Shown here in pieces: positions 1 through 6,795 of a stretch of DNA of 12,663 nt. Location: assembly GCA_947454585.1 (NCBI GenBank), contig CANGML010000027.1, positions 1 through 12,663 of the forward strand, in the 5' to 3' direction. Under the pieces are notes generated by a model. It saw only the letters and a list, made by a program, of their open reading frames with translations. It was not told the origin of the DNA and did not search any database. Both the position numbers and the translations under genes were made by a program. Numbering within the stretch: the stretch's first letter is position 1; every line of letters begins with the position of its first letter. The stretch comes from Comamonadaceae bacterium (GTDB taxonomy: Bacteria > Pseudomonadota > Gammaproteobacteria > Burkholderiales > Burkholderiaceae_C).

Positions 1-20
1 CTTTAGATTTAGACGCTAAG

Positions 21-40
21 ACTCAGGGACTTTCCCTAGT
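21..40. repeat. Bulged inverted repeat (hairpin)
   Basis: ACT-c-AGGGA, a 3-nt ctt loop, then TCCCT-AGT. The arms pair over 8 bp with one bulged C at position 24. It lies directly beside the 18-bp palindrome at 44-61 in an AT-rich non-coding leader. There is no T-tract on either side, so it is not a classical terminator. It could be half of a recombination or protein-binding site; the function is unknown. Confidence 0.45.
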
Positions 41-43
41 AAT

Positions 44-61
44 CGGTATAAATTTATACCG
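44..61. repeat. Perfect 18-bp palindrome
   Basis: CGGTATAAATTTATACCG equals its own reverse complement, and further pairing continues one mismatch beyond each end (AA/TT). A loopless perfect palindrome of this length suits a dimeric DNA-binding protein (operator) better than an RNA hairpin. It lies about 140 bp upstream of the possible leader peptide at 200. The 7-bp direct repeat ACGCTAA flanks the palindrome cluster at 13-19 and 66-72. No binding protein can be named. Confidence 0.5.
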
Positions 62-199
62 TTTCACGCTAACGAAATTTTTTGCCTCAAGGCACAAAAG
101 ACCTTAAAATTAGAACAAAAGTATTTGTCATTTATCTTCTCTCTGATTTTATCTATCGCGTGATCTTTTGGTGAATGCTCTGTTTTGTAAGGGTTACAA
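62..199 (+). promoter_or_regulatory. AT-rich leader with weak candidate promoter
   Basis: No gene is visible in 1-199; all frames are broken by stops. A small hairpin TGCC-tcaa-GGCA lies at 83-94. A candidate -35 TTGTCA is at 125-130, but the -10 options near 148-155 (TTTATC, TATCTA) match the sigma70 consensus poorly. A promoter must lie somewhere here if the downstream orphan gene is expressed; its position is a guess. Confidence 0.25.
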
Positions 200-223
200 A
201 TGGATAGATCAAATCTGAGATGA
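200..223 (+). CDS. Possible 7-codon leader peptide (MDRSNLR)
   Basis: ATG at 200 reads Met-Asp-Arg-Ser-Asn-Leu-Arg, then TGA at 221-223. It has a good Shine-Dalgarno, AAGGG at 189-193, six bases upstream. Its stop overlaps the ATG of the 210-aa gene as ATGA (220-223), the usual geometry for translational coupling. The larger gene has no convincing ribosome-binding site of its own. Alternatives are that the larger gene once started at 200 and has since shifted frame, or that the small ORF is chance. It is too short for amino-acid statistics. Confidence 0.4.
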   Translation: MDRSNLR

Positions 224-852
224 GTTTTCTTTCAACAACTCTCATTGATAAATATATGCAAAAAACCGAATACATACATTACCGATGCAGCGAAGAATTA
301 ATAAAAGAATTAGAAAAAGATGATCATCTAATTCGTTCCTACATTGTTAGCAGTGACGGCAAACTTAAATACGAGAAACAGATTGGCAATGATGGGAAAG
401 TTTATATTGCCGAATTAAAAATGGGATCCTTCGAAAGGCTTGGGCACCGAATGGGTTTGGGCTACGAATCTCATAAAACGGTGCAACCTGAAAACACGGG
501 CGTATGCTTTGAGATATTTTCTCCCAGAAAGCCTCCTCCTTTAAGAAAACTGGCGTATTGGGAACTTATGGAAAATGCCTTCCGAAAATACAATGGTCCA
601 AAATCTTCTGAACTACCACAGGGTGTGGGAAGGACTGCTGCGGGTGAAACTGCTTATTTTATTACTGGGGATAGTCGTATTTACAAATCAGTAATAACTC
701 CCGCCCCCCCTCTAACTGCATTACAAAAACATGAGCAAGAAAAACTGTTTGAAATGGATTTAAAAAAAGATTATGAATCGATGCTACGCAAAATGAAAAA
801 TCCATCACCGGAGAATTTACCTAAGGATCATCGAACAGGCCCGCAAATTTAA
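220..852 (+). CDS. Orphan hypothetical protein, 210 aa
   Basis: I do not recognise a family. The protein is soluble: no signal peptide and no membrane segment. It is rich in Lys/Glu, with a charged N-terminal stretch (residues ~30-50), a proline-rich patch (PRKPPP, ~101-106), a second proline run (PAPP, ~161-164) and a charged, probably helical C-terminus (~170-195). The DNA is clearly more AT-rich than the rest of the window and uses codons such as ATA, AGA and TTA freely, which suggests horizontal acquisition. A run of seven C at 704-710 is a slippage-prone tract inside the gene. ATG 220 overlaps the stop of the possible leader peptide; the alternative ATG at 256 also lacks a Shine-Dalgarno. 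The gene converges on lgt, with about 70 bp between them and no clear terminator. Confidence 0.6.
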   Translation: MSFLSTTLIDKYMQKTEYIHYRCSEELIKELEKDDHLIRSYIVSSDGKLKYEKQIGNDGKVYIAELKMGSFERLGHRMGLGYESHKTVQPENTGVCFEIFSPRKPPPLRKLAYWELMENAFRKYNGPKSSELPQGVGRTAAGETAYFITGDSRIYKSVITPAPPLTALQKHEQEKLFEMDLKKDYESMLRKMKNPSPENLPKDHRTGPQI

Positions 853-921
853 GTCTGTCTAATTTGAGGTTGAGCCGATGTCCGCCCGCAACTATTTTTT
901 AAAATTCGATAGACCCTTAAC

Positions 922-1734
922 TTAGTTGATTTTCAAGCGTGTGGCACGCAGCCAAAGCCAGACCCCCACCAACACCATCGGCACGCACAGCCATTGCCCC
1001 ATGCTCATGCCCAGCGCCAGCAAGCCCAGATGCGCGTCGGGCTCGCGGAAGTACTCCGCCATGAAGCGCAGACAGCCATAGCCAATCATGAACACGCCTG
1101 ACACAGCGCCCATCGCGCGTGGCTTGCGGGCATACAGCCACAAGACGACAAACAACAAAAGGCCTTCCCCCAAGAATTGGTAAATCTGTGAAGGATGCCG
1201 TGCGATAAGGCTACCGCTTTGCGGAAACAACATGGCCCAAGGCAATTCGGGGTCGGCTGCCCTACCCCACAACTCACCGTTGATGAAGTTACCCACACGC
1301 CCTGCCGCCAGACCCGTCGGGACACACGGGGCAATGAAGTCCGTGACCCATAACCACGGACGATGACGTTGCCACGCCAATAAGGCAGTGGCGACAAACA
1401 CCCCCAACATGCCGCCATGAAAACTCATGCCGCCTTGCCACACGGCAAAAATCTCTAAAGGGTGATCGATGTAGTAGCCGGGTTTGTAAAACAAGCAATA
1501 GCCCACGCGCCCGCCCAAGACCACACCCATCACGCCGTAAAACAAAATGTCTTCTACGTCCTGCTTGGACCACGACCCCAACACCACCTGTGCAGCATAG
1601 GGCTCGTGCGTAAGACGCAGCCGCCCCAGTCCTACAAACAAGGCAAAAGCCACAAGATACGTCAGGCCATACCAGTGAATGGAAATAGGCCCTAGGGAGA
1701 GCGCAACAGGGTCAATTTGTGGATGAATCAGCAT
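922..1734 (-). CDS. lgt: Prolipoprotein diacylglyceryl transferase
   Basis: Transfers the diacylglyceryl group of phosphatidylglycerol to the lipobox cysteine of prolipoproteins, the first step of bacterial lipoprotein maturation, in the inner membrane. At 270 aa it has the family's normal length and several hydrophobic segments: ~22-38, 62-82, 103-121, 188-202, 209-224 and 243-263. The Lgt signature [15 protein letters not shown] is present at residues 144-158, with R146 and N149 in the positions of the essential Arg/Asn of the family. HGG follows GGMSF, with H106 the likely catalytic-site histidine. REP at 230-232 matches the conserved late arginine. The ATG at 1734 is the only sensible start; an AAGG lies 12 nt upstream, which is rather distant. 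It is divergent from ilvD across 59 bp. Confidence 0.96.
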   Translation of the reverse strand: MLIHPQIDPVALSLGPISIHWYGLTYLVAFALFVGLGRLRLTHEPYAAQVVLGSWSKQDVEDILFYGVMGVVLGGRVGYCLFYKPGYYIDHPLEIFAVWQGGMSFHGGMLGVFVATALLAWQRHRPWLWVTDFIAPCVPTGLAAGRVGNFINGELWGRAADPELPWAMLFPQSGSLIARHPSQIYQFLGEGLLLFVVLWLYARKPRAMGAVSGVFMIGYGCLRFMAEYFREPDAHLGLLALGMSMGQWLCVPMVLVGVWLWLRATRLKIN

Positions 1735-1793
1735 CTTGTCATTGTGCCTTGGGTGGCTCGTGATGCCAGCACGCCGGCACCAAAGGTAAACTC

Positions 1794-3515
1794 ATGGATC
1801 AAACAAATTTGAGAGACACCATGGAAAGCAAGACCATCAAAATCAACCGCCGCTCTGCCAATATCACCGAAGGCAAGTCCCGCGCACCGAACCGTTCCAT
1901 GTATTACGGGATGGGTTACGAAGAAGGCGATTTTGGCAAACCGATGATTGGCGTGGCCAATGGCCACAGCACCATTACCCCGTGCAACAGCGGTTTGCAA
2001 AAACTCGCCGACGCCGCTGTCGCCGCCATCGAAGCGGCTGGCGGCAATGCGCAAATCTTCGGCACGCCCACGATTTCAGACGGTATGGCCATGGGCACAG
2101 AGGGCATGAAATATTCATTGGTCAGCCGTGAGGTGATCTCGGATTGCATTGAAACCTGCGTCCAAGGCCAGTGGATGGATGGCGTGGTCGTGGTGGGTGG
2201 CTGCGACAAAAACATGCCCGGCGGCATGATGGGCATGCTGCGTGCCAATGTGCCTGCGATTTACGTTTACGGCGGCACCATCTTGCCCGGCTATTACAAG
2301 GACCAAGAGCTCAACATCGTTAGCGTGTTTGAGGCGGTGGGCCAAAACGCCGCAGGCAACCTGAGCGATGAGGACCTCAAGCAAATCGAACAGCGCGCCA
2401 TTCCCGGCACGGGCTCTTGTGGGGGCATGTACACGGCCAACACCATGTCGTCGGCTTTTGAGGCCTTGGGTTTGTCACTGCCGTATTCATCGACCATGGC
2501 CAACCCGCATGATGAAAAAATGAACTCGGCGCAAGAGTCGGCACGCGTGTTGATTGAAGCGGTCAAGAAAGACATCAAACCGCGCGACATCGTCACCAAA
2601 GAAGCCTTGGAAAACGCCGTGGCGGTGATCATGGCCACGGGCGGCTCTACCAATGCGGTGCTGCACTTCTTAGCCATCGCCCATGCGGCTGGCGTGGAAT
2701 GGTCGATCGACGACTTCGAACGTGTGCGCCGCAAAGTGCCCGTGTTGTGCGACTTGAAACCCAGCGGCAAATACTTGGCGGTGGACCTGCACAAGGCAGG
2801 TGGCATTCCTCAAGTGATGAAGATCTTGCTGAAGGCGGGTTTGTTGCATGGCGATTGCTTGACCATCACCGGCAAGACCGTGGCTGAAACCTTGAAAGAC
2901 ATTCCAGACGCACCCCGCGCTGACCAAGACGTGATTCGCCCCATCGACAAGCCCATGTACGCCGAAGGCCACTTGGCCATTCTCAAAGGCAACCTGTCTC
3001 CCGAAGGCGCTGTGGCAAAAATCACAGGTTTGAAAAACCCCGTCATTACCGGCCCAGCGCGCGTGTTTGACGATGAACAGTCGGCACTGAAAGCTATTTT
3101 GGACGGCAAGATCGTCGCGGGCGACGTGATGGTCTTGCGCTACCTCGGCCCCAAAGGCGGTCCAGGCATGCCTGAGATGCTGGCGCCTACAGGTGCTTTG
3201 ATTGGCGCGGGCTTGGGCGAGAGCGTGGGACTCATCACTGATGGCCGATTCTCAGGGGGTACCTGGGGCATGGTGGTGGGCCACGTGGCGCCCGAGGCCG
3301 CAGCAGGTGGCAATATTGCCCTCGTGCACGAGGGTGACTCCATCACCATCGACGCACGCCAGCTGTTGTTGCAAGTCAATATCGATGATGCAGAACTGGC
3401 CAAACGCAGGGCCAATTGGAAGGCGCCGCTGCCACGTTACATGCGGGGTGTGCAAGCCAAATTCGCTTTCAATGCATCGAGCGCCAGCAAAGGTGCTGTG
3501 CTGGATGACTATTGA
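1794..3515 (+). CDS. ilvD: Dihydroxy-acid dehydratase
   Basis: Dehydrates 2,3-dihydroxy-isovalerate and 2,3-dihydroxy-3-methylvalerate to the 2-keto acids, the third common step of valine and isoleucine synthesis (also leading to leucine and pantothenate), in the cytoplasm. It belongs to the IlvD/Edd family. Candidate Fe-S ligand cysteines are C64 (in TPCNSG), C137 ([10 protein letters not shown], the ILVD_EDD_1 signature) and C209 ([16 protein letters not shown]). The second signature, [14 protein letters not shown], is at 479-492. At 573 aa it is close to full family length. ATG 1794 has AAAGG at 1782-1786. An in-frame ATG at 1821 would remove nine residues before the conserved part and cannot be excluded. 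A cytochrome c gene follows 24 bp downstream on the same strand. Confidence 0.97.
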   Translation: MDQTNLRDTMESKTIKINRRSANITEGKSRAPNRSMYYGMGYEEGDFGKPMIGVANGHSTITPCNSGLQKLADAAVAAIEAAGGNAQIFGTPTISDGMAMGTEGMKYSLVSREVISDCIETCVQGQWMDGVVVVGGCDKNMPGGMMGMLRANVPAIYVYGGTILPGYYKDQELNIVSVFEAVGQNAAGNLSDEDLKQIEQRAIPGTGSCGGMYTANTMSSAFEALGLSLPYSSTMANPHDEKMNSAQESARVLIEAVKKDIKPRDIVTKEALENAVAVIMATGGSTNAVLHFLAIAHAAGVEWSIDDFERVRRKVPVLCDLKPSGKYLAVDLHKAGGIPQVMKILLKAGLLHGDCLTITGKTVAETLKDIPDAPRADQDVIRPIDKPMYAEGHLAILKGNLSPEGAVAKITGLKNPVITGPARVFDDEQSALKAILDGKIVAGDVMVLRYLGPKGGPGMPEMLAPTGALIGAGLGESVGLITDGRFSGGTWGMVVGHVAPEAAAGGNIALVHEGDSITIDARQLLLQVNIDDAELAKRRANWKAPLPRYMRGVQAKFAFNASSASKGAVLDDY

Positions 3516-3539
3516 TCAACACGGGTATCGGGAGCGCAC

Positions 3540-3845
3540 ATGAAACACATCACTTTCGCCTTTGTGGGATTTTTTTGCTTGATCGGGTCTGCATTCGCTG
3601 ACTTGGCCCTTGCAACCTCTAAAAACTGCATGGCTTGCCATGCCATCGACAGAAAACTGGTGGGACCAAGCTTCAAAGACGTTGCGACCAAATACGCGGG
3701 TGACAAGACAGCCGCTGAAAATTTGGCGAGCAAAATCCAAAAAGGTGGCGCCGGCGTTTGGGGCCCAGTGCCCATGCCTTCCAATACGCAGGTGAGTGAC
3801 GCAGAAGCCAAAAAGCTGACCGCCTGGGTCTTGAGCACCAAGTAA
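3540..3845 (+). CDS. Small periplasmic class I cytochrome c (c551/c552-like)
   Basis: A single-haem electron carrier expected to act in the periplasm. Residues 1-20 form a signal peptide ending in SAFA, giving a mature protein of about 81 aa, typical of short c551/c552-type cytochromes. The haem is attached at CMACH (C30, C33, H34 as proximal ligand). M79 in PVPMPSN is the distal methionine ligand. GPSFKDVATKY (42-52) and the C-terminal helix LTAWVL also fit the fold. GGGAG at 3530-3534, five bases before ATG, fixes the start. It lies 24 bp after ilvD and is probably cotranscribed. Donor and acceptor cannot be told from the sequence; respiratory transfer to a terminal oxidase is the usual role of the family. 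Confidence 0.93.
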   Translation: MKHITFAFVGFFCLIGSAFADLALATSKNCMACHAIDRKLVGPSFKDVATKYAGDKTAAENLASKIQKGGAGVWGPVPMPSNTQVSDAEAKKLTAWVLSTK

Positions 3846-3873
3846 ACCGCTGCGACGCCATGCAAGCCAACTG

Positions 3874-3903
3874 ACAGCGGTGCTGAGTAAACTCAGCCGC
3901 TGT
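3874..3903 (+). repeat. Strong intergenic hairpin before the fumarase gene
   Basis: ACAGCGG (3874-3880), a tg bulge, CTGAG (3883-3887), loop TAAA, CTCAG (3892-3896), CCGCTGT (3897-3903): about 12 paired bases with one 2-nt bulge. A run of six T follows only 13 nt later (3917-3922), so it is not a canonical intrinsic terminator. It could partly terminate transcription from ilvD and the cytochrome gene, or stabilise the 3' end of that message. Confidence 0.55.
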
Positions 3904-3935
3904 TGTTACATCTGGCTTTTTTCAGGACTTTATCC

Positions 3936-5486
3936 ATGACCACGATCCGCCAAGACGACCTGATTGAATCGGTCGCTGCTGCCCTGCAATACATCAGCTA
4001 CTACCACCCCGCTGACTTCATCTCGCACCTGGCCAGCGCCTACGAACGCGAGCAAAGCCCTGCGGCTAAAGATGCGATCGCGCAAATCTTGACCAACAGC
4101 AAGATGAGTGCGTTCGGTCACCGCCCGATCTGCCAAGACACCGGCATCGTCAACGTGTTCTTGAAAATCGGCATGGATGTGCGCTGGGAAGGTTTCACCG
4201 GTAGCTTGGAGGACGCCATCAACGAGGGCGTGCGCCGTGGCTACAACTTTGCCGACAACATGCTGCGCGCCTCGGTGGTGGACGACCCGCAATTCGCCCG
4301 TAAAAACACCAAGGACAACACCCCTGCCGTCATCTTCACGCAAATCGTCCCTGGCAACCACGTGGACGTGACTGTGGCCGCCAAAGGGGGTGGCAGCGAG
4401 AACAAATCCAAGATGGTCATGCTCAACCCCAGCGACAGCGTGGTGGACTGGGTGCTCAAAACCGTGCCCACGATGGGCGCGGGCTGGTGCCCGCCCGGGA
4501 TGCTGGGTATCGGCATTGGCGGCACGGCTGAAAAAGCGGTGCTGATGGCCAAAGAAAGCCTGATGGACGACCTCGACATGTACCAACTGCTGGAGAAGTC
4601 CAGCAAGGGCGACAAGCTCAGCCAAGTCGAAGACCTGCGGTTGGAGCTGTATCACAAGGTCAATGCCCTCGGCATCGGCGCACAAGGCTTGGGCGGCCTG
4701 ACCACGGTGCTCGACGTGAAGATCAAGATGTACCCCACGCACGCGGCCAGCAAGCCGCTGGCCATGATTCCCAACTGCGCCGCCACACGCCATGCCCACT
4801 TTGTGATGGACGGCTCTGGTCCGGTGTATTTAGAAGCCCCCTCACTCGACCTCTGGCCCAATGTGAACTGGACACCCGACACACAAAAGAGCAAACGCGT
4901 CGATCTGAACACGCTCACCAAAGAAGAAGTGGCAAGCTGGAAACCTGGCCAAACCATTTTGCTCAACGGCAAGATGCTGACGGGGCGCGATGCTGCGCAT
5001 AAGCGCATCCAAGACATGCTGGCCAAAGGCGAAAAGCTGCCGGTGGACTTCACCAACCGCGTGATTTACTACGTGGGCCCCGTTGACCCCGTGGGCGATG
5101 AAGCCGTGGGCCCTGCAGGCCCGACGACCGCCACCCGCATGGACAAGTTCACCGAGATGATGCTGGCGCAAACGGGTCTGATCTCTATGGTGGGCAAAGC
5201 TGAGCGCGGCCCCGCTGCCATTGAAGCCATCAAGAAACACAAGTCGGCTTACCTCATGGCAGTCGGCGGTGCGGCGTACCTGGTGTCCAAGGCCATCAAA
5301 CACGCCCAGGTGGTGGGCTTTGCCGACCTCGGCATGGAAGCCATCTACGAGTTCGACGTGGTGGACATGCCCGTCACCGTGGCAGTGGATTCAGGGGGCA
5401 CCAGCGCCCACATCACGGGCCCAGCGGAATGGCAAAAACGCATTGCCACGGGAGAATTCAAAGGCATTGGTATCTCGGCCATTTGA
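3936..5486 (+). CDS. fumA: Class I (iron-sulfur) fumarate hydratase
   Basis: Interconverts fumarate and L-malate in the TCA cycle, in the cytoplasm. It is the oxygen-sensitive [4Fe-4S] class I type, unrelated to FumC. The protein has 516 aa in two parts. The N-terminal alpha domain carries three candidate cluster cysteines: C66 (RPICQDTG), C185 (AGWCPPGM, before the glycine-rich GIGIGGTAEKAV) and C281 (IPNCAATRHAHF). The beta domain from ~320 contains GPVDPVGDEAVGPAGPTT (381-398), GKAERGP (420-426) and GGAAYLVSKAI (444-454). ATG 3936 is chosen because AGGA at 3924-3927 sits 8 nt upstream; a TTG at 3903 would start inside the preceding hairpin. Class I is clear, but the choice among fumA/fumB-type names is conventional. 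Confidence 0.95.
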   Translation: MTTIRQDDLIESVAAALQYISYYHPADFISHLASAYEREQSPAAKDAIAQILTNSKMSAFGHRPICQDTGIVNVFLKIGMDVRWEGFTGSLEDAINEGVRRGYNFADNMLRASVVDDPQFARKNTKDNTPAVIFTQIVPGNHVDVTVAAKGGGSENKSKMVMLNPSDSVVDWVLKTVPTMGAGWCPPGMLGIGIGGTAEKAVLMAKESLMDDLDMYQLLEKSSKGDKLSQVEDLRLELYHKVNALGIGAQGLGGLTTVLDVKIKMYPTHAASKPLAMIPNCAATRHAHFVMDGSGPVYLEAPSLDLWPNVNWTPDTQKSKRVDLNTLTKEEVASWKPGQTILLNGKMLTGRDAAHKRIQDMLAKGEKLPVDFTNRVIYYVGPVDPVGDEAVGPAGPTTATRMDKFTEMMLAQTGLISMVGKAERGPAAIEAIKKHKSAYLMAVGGAAYLVSKAIKHAQVVGFADLGMEAIYEFDVVDMPVTVAVDSGGTSAHITGPAEWQKRIATGEFKGIGISAI

Positions 5487-5501
5487 AGTTTCTTCGCCCA
5501 C

Positions 5502-5530
5502 AAAAAAACGCGCTAGGCGCGCGTTTTTTT
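5502..5530. terminator. Bidirectional intrinsic terminator
   Basis: Seven A, then CGCGC, loop TAGGC, GCGCG, then seven T: a 12-bp symmetric stem with U-tracts on both strands. It serves the convergent ends of the fumarase gene (+) and the hypothetical gene ending at 5532 (-). Confidence 0.93.
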
Positions 5531-5531
5531 C

Positions 5532-6158
5532 TTAGTGCAAGTGGCGTGGCTTGCGACCGCCATGACCGCCACCGTGCCCCCCGCTAGGGCCGCGGGGTGA
5601 ACGGCCTAAATCCAAGGAGTTCACCAAATTGTCAAAACGCTCCGAAAAGAGCTTGTCGATTTCGTTGACCACCCCGCCCAGCTCAGCACCATCGAAGTGG
5701 CGCTCCATGAGATGCATCACATCGTTCACCAGCATGTCACGTTGCGCTTGCATGATGTCGGCCGGTGTCGGGCCCACAAACAACATGATGAAGTCGTCGC
5801 GTGAGTCTTGCCCACGGGAATCATCTTCGTCGTCAAAGTCGTTGTCGTAAAAGGTGACTTCAATCGGAGCACCCGATGCAGTCAGCTCATTCAAGCTCAT
5901 GCACATTTCGTCCAAACTTTGACGGAAATCATCGTCGCCAGGGACAGTCCAGCACAGTTGGAGCGTGTGCTCTTCGGGGTTAAAGCGAATGCCAGGTTCT
6001 TCGGGGTAAGTGCTAGAAGCGCCCTCTTCTAGGGAAGATGCCCCTGCGTAATGCCACAAGGGGCGCAACGCGTCTTGCAATTGCTCGAGCCCGACTTCTG
6101 GATTCAGTGGCACAAGTCCATGCACATGGATTTCATACGCGGCGTTGTAGCGTGCCAT
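5532..6158 (-). CDS. Conserved hypothetical protein (possibly DUF6806)
   Basis: A 208-aa cytoplasmic protein without signal peptide or membrane segment. I recall similar Burkholderiales proteins under the label DUF6806, but could not check this. Visible parts are a hydrophobic/aromatic N-terminal domain (1-105, with IHVHGLVPL and LCWTVPGDDDF), a strongly acidic segment (105-123, many Asp/Glu), a helical segment (132-180, ADIMQAQRDMLV onward) and a low-complexity tail rich in Gly, His and Arg (187-208) that could bind metal or nucleic acid. The Shine-Dalgarno is excellent (AAGGAGGGAG, complement of 6166-6175). The start lies only 28 nt after the 3' end of tRNA-Leu with no terminator between, so tRNA and mRNA probably share a transcript. 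Function unknown. Confidence 0.85.
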   Translation of the reverse strand: MARYNAAYEIHVHGLVPLNPEVGLEQLQDALRPLWHYAGASSLEEGASSTYPEEPGIRFNPEEHTLQLCWTVPGDDDFRQSLDEMCMSLNELTASGAPIEVTFYDNDFDDEDDSRGQDSRDDFIMLFVGPTPADIMQAQRDMLVNDVMHLMERHFDGAELGGVVNEIDKLFSERFDNLVNSLDLGRSPRGPSGGHGGGHGGRKPRHLH

Positions 6159-6186
6159 GACGAAACTCCCTCCTTGTGCTGTTTGA

Positions 6187-6276
6187 TGGTGCCCGAGACC
6201 GGAATCGAACCGGTACGCCCCTTACGGAAGCGAGAGATTTTAAGTCTCTTGTGTCTACCAATTTCACCACTCGGGC
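6187..6276 (-). tRNA. tRNA-Leu (anticodon UAA)
   Basis: Acceptor stem GCCCGAG/CTCGGGC; anticodon stem AGAGA/TCTCT with loop CTTAAAA, giving anticodon TAA. There is a long class II variable arm and a T arm ACCGG-TTCGATT-CCGGT. The discriminator A is followed by an encoded CCA (complement of 6187-6189). It reads Leu UUA/UUG codons. No convincing promoter was found upstream on the minus strand. Confidence 0.97.
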
Positions 6277-6429
6277 AGTGTCTTTGTATAGGTGGTAATT
6301 TTACGCCAGCTGGTTGTGTGACTTATTTTTAAAGCGTCAATTCTTCAAATTTTTAGTCTATATTTGCTTTGCAATTTTTTTAGTTGCAAGAGAACAGACG
6401 AATAAAACAGCTAATTCAAGGAGACCCTC

Positions 6430-6795
6430 ATGTCGCTACGCACTACACAACAACTTTTAATCGCTTCAGTGATGGGCTTGTCGCTTGGTTTGTCGCACGC
6501 GGCAGACCCTGTTGTTAAAAAATCAGATGCCGGCATTTGCCACGACAAAACCAGCCCGTCATTCGCCAATACCAAAAAATTCACAGGCTTTGCGTCTATG
6601 GACGAATGTATCAAGAGTGGCGGTCGCCCTGTCACAGGTCAAGCTGTAGCGCCCGCTGAACCGATTGTGAAGAAGTCAGATAGCGGCATTTGCCATGATA
6701 AAAACAGTGCCAGCTATGAGCGTACGAAAAAATTCACGGAATTCAAAACACTCGATGAATGCGTCAAAAGCGGTGGCACATTACCTAAAAAGTAA
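6430..6795 (+). CDS. Secreted two-repeat cysteine protein, 121 aa
   Basis: A small exported protein of unknown function. Residues 1-24 are a signal peptide (hydrophobic LLIASVMGLSLGL, likely cleavage after SHA). The mature part is two copies of a ~40-residue unit: repeat 1 at residues 26-65 and repeat 2 at 77-116. Each reads roughly (D/E)P-V/I-VKKSD-x-GICHDK ... TKKFT ... DEC-x-KSGG. Each unit has two cysteines (C37/C60 and C88/C111), which suggests one disulfide per unit after export. A short linker (66-76) joins them. I recall single copies of this motif at the ends of other secreted bacterial proteins, but have no named function. AAGGAG at 6418-6423 supports the start. Its 3' end overlaps that of the converging DUF535 gene by 11 bp. 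Confidence 0.88.
   Translation: MSLRTTQQLLIASVMGLSLGLSHAADPVVKKSDAGICHDKTSPSFANTKKFTGFASMDECIKSGGRPVTGQAVAPAEPIVKKSDSGICHDKNSASYERTKKFTEFKTLDECVKSGGTLPKK
6505..6777 (+). repeat. Two tandem coding repeats, 153-bp period
   Basis: Units at 6505-6624 and 6658-6777 encode the two cysteine-bearing repeats. They are similar at DNA level (GGCATTTGCCA in both) but differ at many third positions, so the duplication is old rather than recent. Confidence 0.8.

Noticed and set aside
1740..1742. Second ATG just upstream of the lgt start
   Set aside because: It is 8 bases away and out of frame with lgt.
3903..3935. TTG start adding 11 residues to fumarase
   Set aside because: It would begin inside the intergenic hairpin and has no Shine-Dalgarno; ATG 3936 has AGGA at the right distance and matches family N-termini.
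3930..4799. Long open frame (289 codons) on the minus strand opposite the fumarase gene
   Set aside because: The fumarase protein on the other strand is unmistakable; the antisense frame is a His/Ala/Val-rich shadow of GC-rich codons and has no recognisable motif.
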